Shown here piece after piece: positions 1 through 6,256 of a stretch of DNA of 6,257 nt. The DNA is taken from the NCBI GenBank assembly GCA_012727965.1, contig JAAYFZ010000428.1:1-6257 (forward strand), read 5' to 3'. The DNA comes from Clostridiaceae bacterium. Its GTDB lineage: Bacteria; Bacillota; Clostridia; Saccharofermentanales; UBA5734. Below the pieces are notes generated by a model. It worked only from the letters and a program-made list of their open reading frames with translations, was not told where the DNA came from and did not search any database. Position numbers and translations under genes: made by a program. The first letter of the stretch is position 1, and each line of letters begins with the position of its first letter.

Positions 1-327
1 CTGTTTGATAGGCAAATAGTAGATTGCCCATATGGTACACCACATAATGCCATGAATCATCAAATAGGAAAGCGGTACCATAATTCTGTAATCTTTCACA
101 CGCCTGCTTATGAATACAAAAATAGCTAACGGAAAAAGCATGAACACTCTTGGCAATAGAGTCTCCCAGGCAACTCTGTCAAACAGCTGACAGTCTGATA
201 CAAAATAGGTGACCTGAGCCAAGGTTGCCACAATTACAGACCAAGTATTGAATTTCGCGTAATAGTCATACTTAGACTGAAGGAATTTTCTCTTTTCTTG
301 CCTGCTCATGCTATTAGTAACACTCAT
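1..327 (-). CDS. Polytopic membrane protein of unknown function, N-terminal 109 residues only (runs off the left edge)
   Basis: The reading frame is open from an ATG at 325-327 to the first base of the window, so the gene is cut by the window edge and its C-terminus is not visible. The start is supported by an AGAGG ribosome binding site at 334-338, six bases upstream. About 28 polar and basic residues (MSVTNSMSRQEKRKFLQSKY...) are followed by three hydrophobic stretches near residues 29-45, 57-74 and 84-105. This suggests a cytoplasmic N-terminus and a multi-pass membrane domain. Basic residues (RRVKDYR, 75-81) follow the second stretch. No catalytic motif is present in the visible part. The gene starts 13 bp after the stop of the GGDEF-EAL gene and is very likely co-transcribed with it. 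I infer, without direct proof, that it could be another membrane sensor (a diguanylate cyclase or histidine kinase) whose output domain lies outside the window. I do not recognise the family. Confidence 0.72.
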   Translation of the reverse strand, partial: MSVTNSMSRQEKRKFLQSKYDYYAKFNTWSVIVATLAQVTYFVSDCQLFDRVAWETLLPRVFMLFPLAIFVFISRRVKDYRIMVPLSYLMIHGIMWCTIWAIYYLPIKQ

Positions 328-333
328 TCTGAA

Positions 334-338
334 CCTCT
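334..338 (-). promoter_or_regulatory. Ribosome binding site of the truncated membrane gene
   Basis: On the minus strand AGAGG lies six bases before the ATG at 325-327, directly after the tandem TAA TAA stops (343-338) of the GGDEF-EAL gene. It fixes the start of the short downstream frame, which is otherwise open back to about position 469 inside the upstream gene. Confidence 0.6.
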
Positions 339-340
339 TA

Positions 341-3300
341 TTATTTATTTGTATCAAGTTCCACATTAAAAACTCTGCTGTTTTCTCTTTCCAGCAGTTT
401 TTTCGCGTCTTTTGCCGGCATAGGCCGATAAAAGTAGAAGCCCTGAACCAGCTCACAGTCATTATCAATTAGGAATTTCAGCTGCTCCTCAGTTTCAACA
501 CCCTCTGCTATCGTCTTAAGTCCAAGGCTCTTAGCAAGATTAATAATAGACGCTGCTATAGCCTCATCTCTTGAGCTTCTGCCAATTCCTCTGACAAACT
601 CCATCGCCATCTTAATATTGTCAATCGGCAGATCCTTGAGACGACTAAGAGATGAGTACTCTGTGCCGAAATCATCAATCGAAATCGAAACACCCAACTC
701 TTTAAACTGCCGCAAAACGCTTGCTATGTAATCAGGCGCTGAAATCGCTATGCTCTCTGTGATCTCAATTTCCAGATACTCTGGTGCAAGCCGGCTGATC
801 GCTAATTCTTCTGTAATCATGCTGGTCAAGCGTCGGTTTCTGAACTGTTCGACAGAGAGATTAACAGCCATTACCTTGGGATCATAGCCCATGTCCTGCC
901 ACTCGACATTTTGTCTGCAAGCTTCCTTGATGACCCATTTGCCAATACTGTGAATAAGCTCAGTTTGCTCAGCCAAAGGAATAAATATACCAGGCGGCAG
1001 CAGTCCTCTTTCAGGATGCATCCAGCGCAGCAATGCTTCGAAGCCAGTAATAGTTCCGCTCATCAAATCGACTTGAGGCTGATAGTATAAAACAAGTTCA
1101 TTGTTTTCAATTGCCTTGTAAAGATCATTAATGAGCCTGGTTTTTTCATCAACCTTGGATTTAAGCTCTTCTGTGCAGAACGTAACAATGTTCTTGCCAA
1201 TACCTTTCGATTTATACATCGCCAGATCCGCACTTCTGACAAGTGTTTCAACATCAAGTCCATCCTGAGGATAAACCGCTGCTCCACAGCTTGCCGAGAT
1301 AAAGAAGCTCTGATGATCCAGTACTACAGGCTCCTTGAAAACATCAAGTGATCTCTTAGCTATCAGCATCAGCGATTCATTTGAATCAATATTCGGAATT
1401 ATAGTCAAAAACTCATCTCCGCCGAACCTGCAGACCATTGCCTTCTCACCAGTAATTGACTTAAGTCTGGAGGCAATACTTCTGATCATAACATCGCCGG
1501 CATCATGTCCAAGAGAATCATTAATGTACTTAAACTCATCCAGATCATATAGCAATACTCCAAAATTGTGAGTATTCTTCTGAGATCTGGCTATTTCTCT
1601 TTCTATCAGCATTTTCATGGATGTACGATTGGGGAGACCAGTCAGGGCATCATAATATGCCAGATGATGAATTTTGGTTTCAGCTTCCACCTTAGAAATC
1701 GCATCAGACAGTATATTAGCGATAATCAACAACGCTTCCTTCTGACGAGGCTTCCAGCTGCTGTTTACTTCGTACGACTCATAACACAAAATACCATCAA
1801 GCACATCATTTTTCGTTATCGAAACGGCCATAAATGTTTTGATTTTCAAAGATTTGAGCAGCTCACGTTCAAATTTTGCAGTTTCCGGTAAATCATCAAC
1901 ATTTTCAATATAGACATACTGACTTTTCTTTAGTTCAGAAAGTATCCATCTGATAGTGCCGCGGTCAAGACTAATGTGATCATCCGAGCTGTACTCATAT
2001 CCCTGTGCGCACCAAAAATTGGTTCGATTGATCGTCGATACATTCTTTTCTTCTCGAAACAAGCATGCTCTGTCCATATTCAGATATACGCCGCTTTGAT
2101 GAAGGATACTGTCTATCTTGTCATTCAATGTACTTTCATTCACATTTATAAAAGACGAGGAGATCGTGGATATTTGCCTCTGAATGTCTGTTTGTCTCTC
2201 ATTTTCAATAAGTCTCTGACGATAAATGATGCTAATAAAATTCACCAGGCCAGCGGTAACAAAGTACAAAACGATCCGCTGATTATAATCACTTCTGCTT
2301 AGTTCAGAATAAATAGTTGTATCAGAAAAGAAAAGAATAGATTCAAAGACGACTGCCGATACAAAAATAGCGATAAGAATAGACTTATTATGAAAAACTG
2401 TAGTAATGATCATAAGAACTATTGGTAATGCCCAAATGACATTGTTATATTCATCTCGATACAAATAAAGTGTGAGCAGAGGCGTAAGTACTGCCATAGC
2501 TAATCCCAGCTGCAGATCCTGCGCTTTTTCACTAAGATTGAGACTTGGCAGAATCCCTATGTAAATGCCAAGAGAAAAAAGGAAAAAGCTTAACAGGATC
2601 ACACTGCTGATTGAGCTTCTTACCAGTAGATAATCAGCAAATAAGTATACGAAGCTGCCAACAATCATAACAGTCGCAATAATACTGTAGATGCCAGCTC
2701 GTTTCTCATACGAAAGAACTCTTCCGTTCATACGGTCAACAAACAAATTCCCAGGTCTCATAATACCGTGCTTCTTGACAGAATATAAAACAGAGAAAAC
2801 CGGAAGTATCGCGAATATAACGCCCAGCTGAGGTCTTATCTCCTGCATTGAGCTTCTGAATATTACGTCTGTTAAGCCACCTATAGAAATGCTTACGGCA
2901 AAAGATACAATTAGAATTAGTACAGTTTTCCTGACCTTACGATCTTCTGATTTGCGCCACCAGAACATTAAGGCTAATAAACACAATGCTGAATACAAGA
3001 CGTAATAGCCATAAAAGATCAAATCAAACAAGCTGTCCTCAGATATATTAGCCCACCCAGCCGAGGTCTTAACAAGCTCAAACTCAGCTGTCGCTATATC
3101 GCCATTTATACCAAATACATAGACAACAAAAAACGCAGGCAAATACAAAAGCCAATGATGGAAAACAGTAGCAAGATACTTCTCCTGATCACTTAGAATC
3201 AGGAAATAATGAAGCAGAAGACTATAAACCAAGCCCCAGCCTACAGAACTGACACGATTCCAGGCCAGAGCAGCTTCATATGTATCAGATGCACTGATCA

Positions 3301-3475
3301 TACTATACGAAAAAGCCCATATACCAAGCGCAATACTGATAAGCCAAAAGAATCTGTTTAGTTTTGCCGACGAATTAATAACGAAAACATATGCACCAAC
3401 AACAATGCAGACGAGAGCTGCTATGTAAAAAACAATAGCATAAATCTCATTCAAAGCCATGGCTGAAAGCATCAT
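341..3475 (-). CDS. Membrane-bound GGDEF-EAL cyclic-di-GMP turnover protein with N-terminal 7TM sensor and GAF domain
   Basis: This 1044-residue protein makes and/or degrades cyclic-di-GMP at the cytoplasmic face of the membrane. Domain order: seven hydrophobic segments (about 10-232) resembling the histidine-kinase N-terminal 7TM sensor; six more hydrophobic segments (about 262-418); a GAF-like domain (about 437-597); GGDEF (about 602-765); EAL (about 790-1030). The GGDEF domain looks active: DALTGLPNR at 609-617, DLDEFKYIND with metal Asp644, Asn652, Asp661, and intact GGDEF at 685-689. The RxxD product-inhibition site is absent (GEKA at 676-679). The EAL domain keeps Glu813 (EALLRW), Asn872 (NLS), Glu904, Asp934, Asp935, Lys955, Glu991 and Gln1011, so phosphodiesterase activity is plausible. 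However, DDFGTG is DDFGTE (Glu939) and the KID motif is KMA (Ala957). GGAGGA at 3481-3486 serves two adjacent ATGs (3475 or 3472), with spacings of five or eight bases. The gene ends in tandem TAA TAA. The domain assignment is firm; the net enzymatic direction is unknown. Confidence 0.95.
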   Translation of the reverse strand: MMLSAMALNEIYAIVFYIAALVCIVVGAYVFVINSSAKLNRFFWLISIALGIWAFSYSMISASDTYEAALAWNRVSSVGWGLVYSLLLHYFLILSDQEKYLATVFHHWLLYLPAFFVVYVFGINGDIATAEFELVKTSAGWANISEDSLFDLIFYGYYVLYSALCLLALMFWWRKSEDRKVRKTVLILIVSFAVSISIGGLTDVIFRSSMQEIRPQLGVIFAILPVFSVLYSVKKHGIMRPGNLFVDRMNGRVLSYEKRAGIYSIIATVMIVGSFVYLFADYLLVRSSISSVILLSFFLFSLGIYIGILPSLNLSEKAQDLQLGLAMAVLTPLLTLYLYRDEYNNVIWALPIVLMIITTVFHNKSILIAIFVSAVVFESILFFSDTTIYSELSRSDYNQRIVLYFVTAGLVNFISIIYRQRLIENERQTDIQRQISTISSSFINVNESTLNDKIDSILHQSGVYLNMDRACLFREEKNVSTINRTNFWCAQGYEYSSDDHISLDRGTIRWILSELKKSQYVYIENVDDLPETAKFERELLKSLKIKTFMAVSITKNDVLDGILCYESYEVNSSWKPRQKEALLIIANILSDAISKVEAETKIHHLAYYDALTGLPNRTSMKMLIEREIARSQKNTHNFGVLLYDLDEFKYINDSLGHDAGDVMIRSIASRLKSITGEKAMVCRFGGDEFLTIIPNIDSNESLMLIAKRSLDVFKEPVVLDHQSFFISASCGAAVYPQDGLDVETLVRSADLAMYKSKGIGKNIVTFCTEELKSKVDEKTRLINDLYKAIENNELVLYYQPQVDLMSGTITGFEALLRWMHPERGLLPPGIFIPLAEQTELIHSIGKWVIKEACRQNVEWQDMGYDPKVMAVNLSVEQFRNRRLTSMITEELAISRLAPEYLEIEITESIAISAPDYIASVLRQFKELGVSISIDDFGTEYSSLSRLKDLPIDNIKMAMEFVRGIGRSSRDEAIAASIINLAKSLGLKTIAEGVETEEQLKFLIDNDCELVQGFYFYRPMPAKDAKKLLERENSRVFNVELDTNK

Positions 3476-3517
3476 CGCTGTCCTCCGTCTACAATATTAA
3501 CCATCTAATAATATCAC

Positions 3518-3523
3518 ATTATA
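3518..3523 (-). promoter_or_regulatory. Candidate sigma-A -10 box for the GGDEF-EAL gene
   Basis: The minus strand reads a perfect TATAAT here, 42 bp before the first ATG at 3475. It would give a transcript start near 3511 and a leader of about 35 bases that includes the GGAGGA site. No good TTGACA-like hexamer is found 16-18 bases upstream and there is no extended TG motif. The promoter is therefore tentative and might depend on an activator. Confidence 0.4.
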
Positions 3524-3560
3524 AACCTGCTTCATCTGAGGACTTTTGATATGAACTATA

Positions 3561-3574
3561 TGCACAATGCACAA
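3561..3574. repeat. Tandem direct repeat of TGCACAA (two copies)
   Basis: TGCACAA at 3561-3567 is repeated immediately at 3568-3574, about 38 bp upstream of the candidate -10 box of the GGDEF-EAL gene. It might be part of a regulator site or chance; nothing else in the window identifies a binding protein. Confidence 0.35.
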
Positions 3575-3594
3575 TTTGTCATTATCCGTTTTCG

Positions 3595-3610
3595 ATATTG
3601 ACAACAATAT
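3595..3610. repeat. Perfect 6-bp inverted repeat ATATTG-ACAA-CAATAT
   Basis: ATATTG at 3595-3600 and CAATAT at 3605-3610 are exact reverse complements separated by four bases, just beyond the isomerase stop codon. The stem is too AT-rich and lacks a following T-run to be a convincing intrinsic terminator. A small operator is possible. In AT-rich sequence a repeat this short can arise by chance. Confidence 0.3.
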
Positions 3611-3620
3611 ATACTATGTT

Positions 3621-4436
3621 TTACAACCAAATCTCATCAAGATTCTTCTTCGCGCGACGATAGGCATCCATGTCCGGCAAGTGTTCGAGAAGTACTGGCA
3701 TATCCGGATCAAGCTTGTTAATCTGTTCCAAATAGTAACGGATCGGAACATCGCCCTCTCCCAATAGGACTTCTCTGATCGCAACAGTAAGACCTACATC
3801 AAGTCTGCAGTCTTTTAGATGGCAGCTGCGAATATGTGGTCCAAGAAGTGAAAATGCCTGATCTATCAGCTCTTCCTGATGTGTATAGCTATAAGGGTCC
3901 TTGACCCAATTGACGATATCCATATGAACTGCAAAACGCTCTCTATTAACATCTCGGATCAGCTGAGCATATTGCTCCGGAGAATCGGGCAGCATCCACT
4001 GCATCGGTTCCAGTGTGAAGTAAGTATTCTTAGGTTTGACCTTATCCAGCATTGTCTGAATGAACTCAACATTTCGCTGATATATTTCATCTCCGAAGTT
4101 TCCTCTATCCAGAAAATACCAGGGATCGCCTGTGCCTCCTGAGACATTTACACAGCAACTGGCGCCAACATGGTCCGCCAGCTCCAGACTGCGATAGCTC
4201 TTCTCAATAACCTGTTCCGCTTTCACCGGGTCCTTCTGAAACGGCGAATCCCAGATTCCTATCTCGGCAAGCAAAATATCTCTTTCCTTAGCCGCTTTAA
4301 CATATGCACCTATAACGCTATCCTTCGCTAAATAATTCACTGGGAAAACTGTCGCCCTGTAACCTTCTTTTACCAGTATATCGGCCCACTCCTCTGGATC
4401 TGAATGACTTGGCACGTGATTTATTCCTATTCGCAT
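3621..4436 (-). CDS. Sugar phosphate isomerase/epimerase-like TIM-barrel protein (xylose isomerase-like superfamily)
   Basis: This 271-residue soluble protein belongs to the xylose-isomerase-like TIM-barrel superfamily, whose members epimerise or isomerise sugars, keto-sugars or inositol derivatives using one divalent metal. Visible supports are the N-terminal strand MRIGINHVPS and the four expected metal ligands in order: Glu143 (TLEPMQW), Asp173 (HMDIVN), His206 (SCHLKD) and Glu251 (LLEHL). A late LGEGDVPI segment (225-232) is typical of the family. The length is normal. There is no signal peptide, so it is cytoplasmic. The start ATG at 4434-4436 is preceded by AAGGAGGA, with AGGAGG at 4442-4447, five bases away. 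The gene begins 28 bp after the hydroxy-acid dehydrogenase gene on the same strand, so the two are probably one operon and act in one catabolic route. The superfamily also includes endonuclease IV-type enzymes, but the sugar-enzyme branch fits better. The substrate is not predictable. Confidence 0.88.
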   Translation of the reverse strand: MRIGINHVPSHSDPEEWADILVKEGYRATVFPVNYLAKDSVIGAYVKAAKERDILLAEIGIWDSPFQKDPVKAEQVIEKSYRSLELADHVGASCCVNVSGGTGDPWYFLDRGNFGDEIYQRNVEFIQTMLDKVKPKNTYFTLEPMQWMLPDSPEQYAQLIRDVNRERFAVHMDIVNWVKDPYSYTHQEELIDQAFSLLGPHIRSCHLKDCRLDVGLTVAIREVLLGEGDVPIRYYLEQINKLDPDMPVLLEHLPDMDAYRRAKKNLDEIWL

Positions 4437-4464
4437 AAACTCCTCCTTGTATCAAGCTGCTTAT

Positions 4465-5361
4465 TCAAAAATTCCGATAATGAATTACAGTCGGATCAAA
4501 TGAATTTGTATCTGCCACACCGGTAAAAGCCATCATGCCCTTAAGCTCAAGATTCATTTCCCTGATACGATCAGCAACGGCTTCACCGTTTTCCTTGATG
4601 GCCAGCTTCATCAGATGTGCACCGACACTAACCGCCGTTGCGCCCAAAGCCAAGGCCTTATAGGCATCTATGCCTGAAGCGATACCGCAGTCTATGAAGA
4701 TCGGGAAATCCTTCCCCAATGCTTTTCTGATCTCAGGCAGCAGTATAAGAGGCGGAACTGCACTTGGCATGCGGCCGCCATGATGTGATACCACGATTCC
4801 AGAAACACCCATTTCCGCAGCAAGCACCGCATCCTGCACACTAAGTACGCCTTTCATCACAAATGGAAGTTTTACAGCAGAAATGAATTCTCTCCACTCA
4901 CTCTGATCGAAGATCGCCAATTTCTCATTCATACACAGGTCAGCACTGCCATCAAGCCCGAATGTATGATCAATATCCATGCCAACAGCAAACGCTCCGC
5001 AGACCTCAGCCTCCTGCAGCTGAGCGAATATTTTACTCGTATCTGCATACGGTTTTACAATACGAATGGTTTTCGCGCCGCATGCCATAACAGAACGGAA
5101 TTCTTCACTCTCTGACATTCCGATCCAATGAACAGTATTCGCTGACGCTGCTCCGATGGCATATGCTTCCATCGGAGCTTGTGTATCCGGATTGAAGGTT
5201 TTCAGATGAGACAGCGCCGCTGTCATGATCGGAGTGGTAAATTTCTCTCCATAGATCGTGATTGAAGTATCTGGTTCTTTTGCTCCAATCAGACGCTGCT
5301 CCAACAAAATACTGTCGAAATATTCTCTTGTGACAGCTTGTGGGTGTAATGATTTACTCAT
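4465..5361 (-). CDS. FMN-dependent alpha-hydroxy-acid dehydrogenase/oxidase family protein
   Basis: This protein belongs to the lactate/glycolate oxidase family, which uses FMN to oxidise 2-hydroxy acids to 2-oxo acids. Numbering here is from the longer frame beginning at 5376. Key residues seen are Lys175 (PFVMKG), which contacts the flavin, and the catalytic SHHGGR at 197-202, where His199 is the expected base and Arg202 binds the substrate carboxylate. The family strand IDCGIASGIDAYKALALGA is at 228-246. Differences from canonical members: SNHGGR is SHHGGR, the usual GGIRxG phosphate-binding segment has no arginine, and the segment AVGMDIDHTFGLDG lacks the arginines of the classical TVDTPxLGRR region. 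Roughly 300 residues is short for the family (about 350-370). I place the start at the ATG at 5359-5361 (298 residues) because GGAG at 5371-5374 lies nine bases upstream. The ATG at 5374-5376 has no such site. It is the first gene of a two-gene operon with the isomerase. The family is confident; the substrate is unknown. Confidence 0.87.
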   Translation of the reverse strand: MSKSLHPQAVTREYFDSILLEQRLIGAKEPDTSITIYGEKFTTPIMTAALSHLKTFNPDTQAPMEAYAIGAASANTVHWIGMSESEEFRSVMACGAKTIRIVKPYADTSKIFAQLQEAEVCGAFAVGMDIDHTFGLDGSADLCMNEKLAIFDQSEWREFISAVKLPFVMKGVLSVQDAVLAAEMGVSGIVVSHHGGRMPSAVPPLILLPEIRKALGKDFPIFIDCGIASGIDAYKALALGATAVSVGAHLMKLAIKENGEAVADRIREMNLELKGMMAFTGVADTNSFDPTVIHYRNF

Positions 5362-5370
5362 TTTGTTATT

Positions 5371-5374
5371 CTCC
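5371..5374 (-). promoter_or_regulatory. Ribosome binding site that decides the start of the hydroxy-acid dehydrogenase gene
   Basis: GGAG on the minus strand lies nine bases before the ATG at 5359-5361. It overlaps the codons just after the upstream ATG at 5374-5376, which itself has only an AT-rich stretch before it. With the candidate -10 box at 5386-5391, a transcript would begin near 5379, leaving almost no leader for the upstream ATG but a normal short leader for the downstream one. Confidence 0.55.
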
Positions 5375-5385
5375 ATATGCTAATA

Positions 5386-5391
5386 ATTATA
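5386..5391 (-). promoter_or_regulatory. Candidate sigma-A -10 box for the dehydrogenase-isomerase operon
   Basis: The minus strand carries a perfect TATAAT, ten bases upstream of the 5376 ATG and 25 bases upstream of the preferred start at 5361. A TGGTGA hexamer lies 18 bases further upstream (5410-5415) and matches TTGACA at only three of six positions. The implied start near 5379 supports the shorter reading of the gene. The box lies in the divergent region shared with the sirtuin gene. Confidence 0.45.
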
Positions 5392-5504
5392 GTTGGCGAC
5401 AGCATTTTCTCACCATGAATAGTTTAGCAGATAAAGAATCAATTCGACAGAATAACAAAATATGTATGCATCATATAGAATCAGCAATCTGATATACTTT
5501 ATTC

Positions 5505-5510
5505 AGGTGG
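5505..5510 (+). promoter_or_regulatory. Ribosome binding site that decides the sirtuin start
   Basis: AGGTGG, one mismatch from AGGAGG, lies eight bases before the ATG at 5519-5521. The alternative in-frame ATG at 5462 has no purine-rich site in front of it and would add 19 residues that do not match the normal sirtuin N-terminus. Confidence 0.6.
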
Positions 5511-5518
5511 TAAAGCAT

Positions 5519-6256
5519 ATGTACATTTTTGATGTGATCGAAAAACTGCAAACGATGATAGATGCTTCTAAGAGAATTGTTTTCTTCGGTGGTGCTGGTG
5601 TTTCAACTGAGAGCGGGCTTCCCGATTTCCGAAGTGCAGATGGTCTCTATTCACAGAAATACAAGTACCCTCCGGAAATTATGCTAAGCCGCACTTTCTT
5701 TGATAGACATACTAAGGAGTTTTTCGACTTTTACCGTGATAAACTACTTTTACCCGATGCTAAACCAAATGCTGCACATCACAAACTAGCTGAGCTTGAA
5801 GCAGCCGGACGCCTAATTGCAGTCATCACTCAAAACATTGATGGCCTGCACCAGGCCGCTGGCAGTCGTAATGTTCTGGAACTACATGGCAGTATACACC
5901 GCAATATATGCATGAACTGCCGCAAGAGTTATGGAATATCTGCTATGCTCGAATCTTCGGGAATTCCCCATTGTACATGTGGCGGCATTATCAAGCCAGA
6001 TGTAGTTTTGTATGAAGAAGGCCTTGACTCGGAGGTTCTGCGACAATCAATAGAAATGCTTTCGCGAGCAGATATGCTGATTATCGGAGGCACCTCTCTC
6101 GTAGTCTATCCAGCAGCCGGGCTGATTAATGAGTTCAACGGAAATCATCTGGTGCTGATCAACAGAGATCCCGGTCAGTTTGATGAAAGAGCCGATCTGG
6201 TCATTCATAGGCCGATTGGTGAAGTTCTGGAGCAAATAGTTGTTCAAGTAATATGA
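5519..6256 (+). CDS. cobB: Sirtuin: NAD-dependent protein deacylase (Sir2/CobB family)
   Basis: This 245-residue cytoplasmic enzyme removes acyl groups from protein lysines, consuming NAD and releasing nicotinamide and O-acyl-ADP-ribose. All core motifs are present. The NAD loop GGAGVSTESGLPDFRS is at 24-39. TQNIDGLH is at 104-111, with Asn106 and Asp108, and the catalytic His123 is in ELHG. Zinc ligands are Cys131, Cys134, Cys152 and Cys154. KPDVVLYEE is at 159-167 and GGTSLVVYPA at 190-199. The second zinc pair is CTC (one residue between cysteines) rather than the common CxxC. The segment ADGLYSQKYKYPPEIM (40-55) lacks the Tyr-xx-Arg pair associated with desuccinylases, so deacetylation is the likeliest activity. 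Length is normal for a bacterial single-domain sirtuin. The start was chosen from the AGGTGG site at 5505-5510. The stop TGA at 6254-6256 is intact. The symbol is the usual bacterial family name, not proof of orthology to the enterobacterial enzyme. Confidence 0.93.
   Translation: MYIFDVIEKLQTMIDASKRIVFFGGAGVSTESGLPDFRSADGLYSQKYKYPPEIMLSRTFFDRHTKEFFDFYRDKLLLPDAKPNAAHHKLAELEAAGRLIAVITQNIDGLHQAAGSRNVLELHGSIHRNICMNCRKSYGISAMLESSGIPHCTCGGIIKPDVVLYEEGLDSEVLRQSIEMLSRADMLIIGGTSLVVYPAAGLINEFNGNHLVLINRDPGQFDERADLVIHRPIGEVLEQIVVQVI

Larger units (their letters stand above)
3476..3620. other. AT-rich intergenic region between the sugar isomerase gene and the GGDEF-EAL gene
   Basis: This 145-bp non-coding gap lies between two genes on the same strand. 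It holds a TATAAT -10-like hexamer, a ribosome binding site at 3481-3486, a 7-bp tandem repeat and a small perfect inverted repeat, listed separately where supported. No GC-rich stem followed by a T-run is visible after the isomerase stop at 3621. Transcription may therefore read through into the signalling gene, or stop by a factor-dependent mechanism. Confidence 0.6.
5362..5518. other. Divergent intergenic region between the dehydrogenase operon and the sirtuin gene
   Basis: This AT-rich gap of about 157 bp lies between two divergently transcribed genes and should hold both promoters. The leftward -10 box is recognisable. For the rightward gene I find only weak candidates (TATACT at 5493-5498, TATAGA at 5474-5479) without a good -35. 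No long inverted repeat or riboswitch-like structure stands out. Confidence 0.5.

Noticed and set aside
1335..2302. Three + strand open frames of 78-108 codons (1335-1571, 1568-1891, 1976-2302)
   Set aside because: They lie wholly inside the GGDEF-EAL gene on the opposite strand, show no recognisable domain, and are explained as antisense shadows of a strongly supported coding frame.
3540..3620. Intrinsic terminator after the isomerase gene
   Set aside because: Only a 6-bp AT stem is present, with no GC-rich hairpin or T-run in the minus-strand direction.
3567..3767. A + strand open frame of 66 codons crossing the intergenic gap and the end of the isomerase gene
   Set aside because: More than two thirds overlaps the isomerase frame in antisense. 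No good ribosome binding site or recognisable protein feature supports it.
3879..4147. Overlapping frames on both strands within the isomerase gene (87 and 62 codons)
   Set aside because: Both are out-of-frame shadows; the isomerase frame contains the complete metal-ligand set and explains the region.
5493..5498. TATACT as a -10 box for the sirtuin
   Set aside because: It would start the transcript near 5505, inside the ribosome binding site, and there is no -35 match at the right distance.
5462..5518. Upstream extension of the sirtuin from the ATG at 5462
   Set aside because: No ribosome binding site precedes it, and the extra 19 residues are not typical of the family. The ATG at 5519 has AGGTGG eight bases upstream.
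4465..6256. A sirtuin-based antiphage defence locus
   Set aside because: The sirtuin is a stand-alone housekeeping-type deacylase with no fused or adjacent effector, nuclease or TIR/SIR2-defence domain. The neighbours are metabolic genes on the opposite strand.
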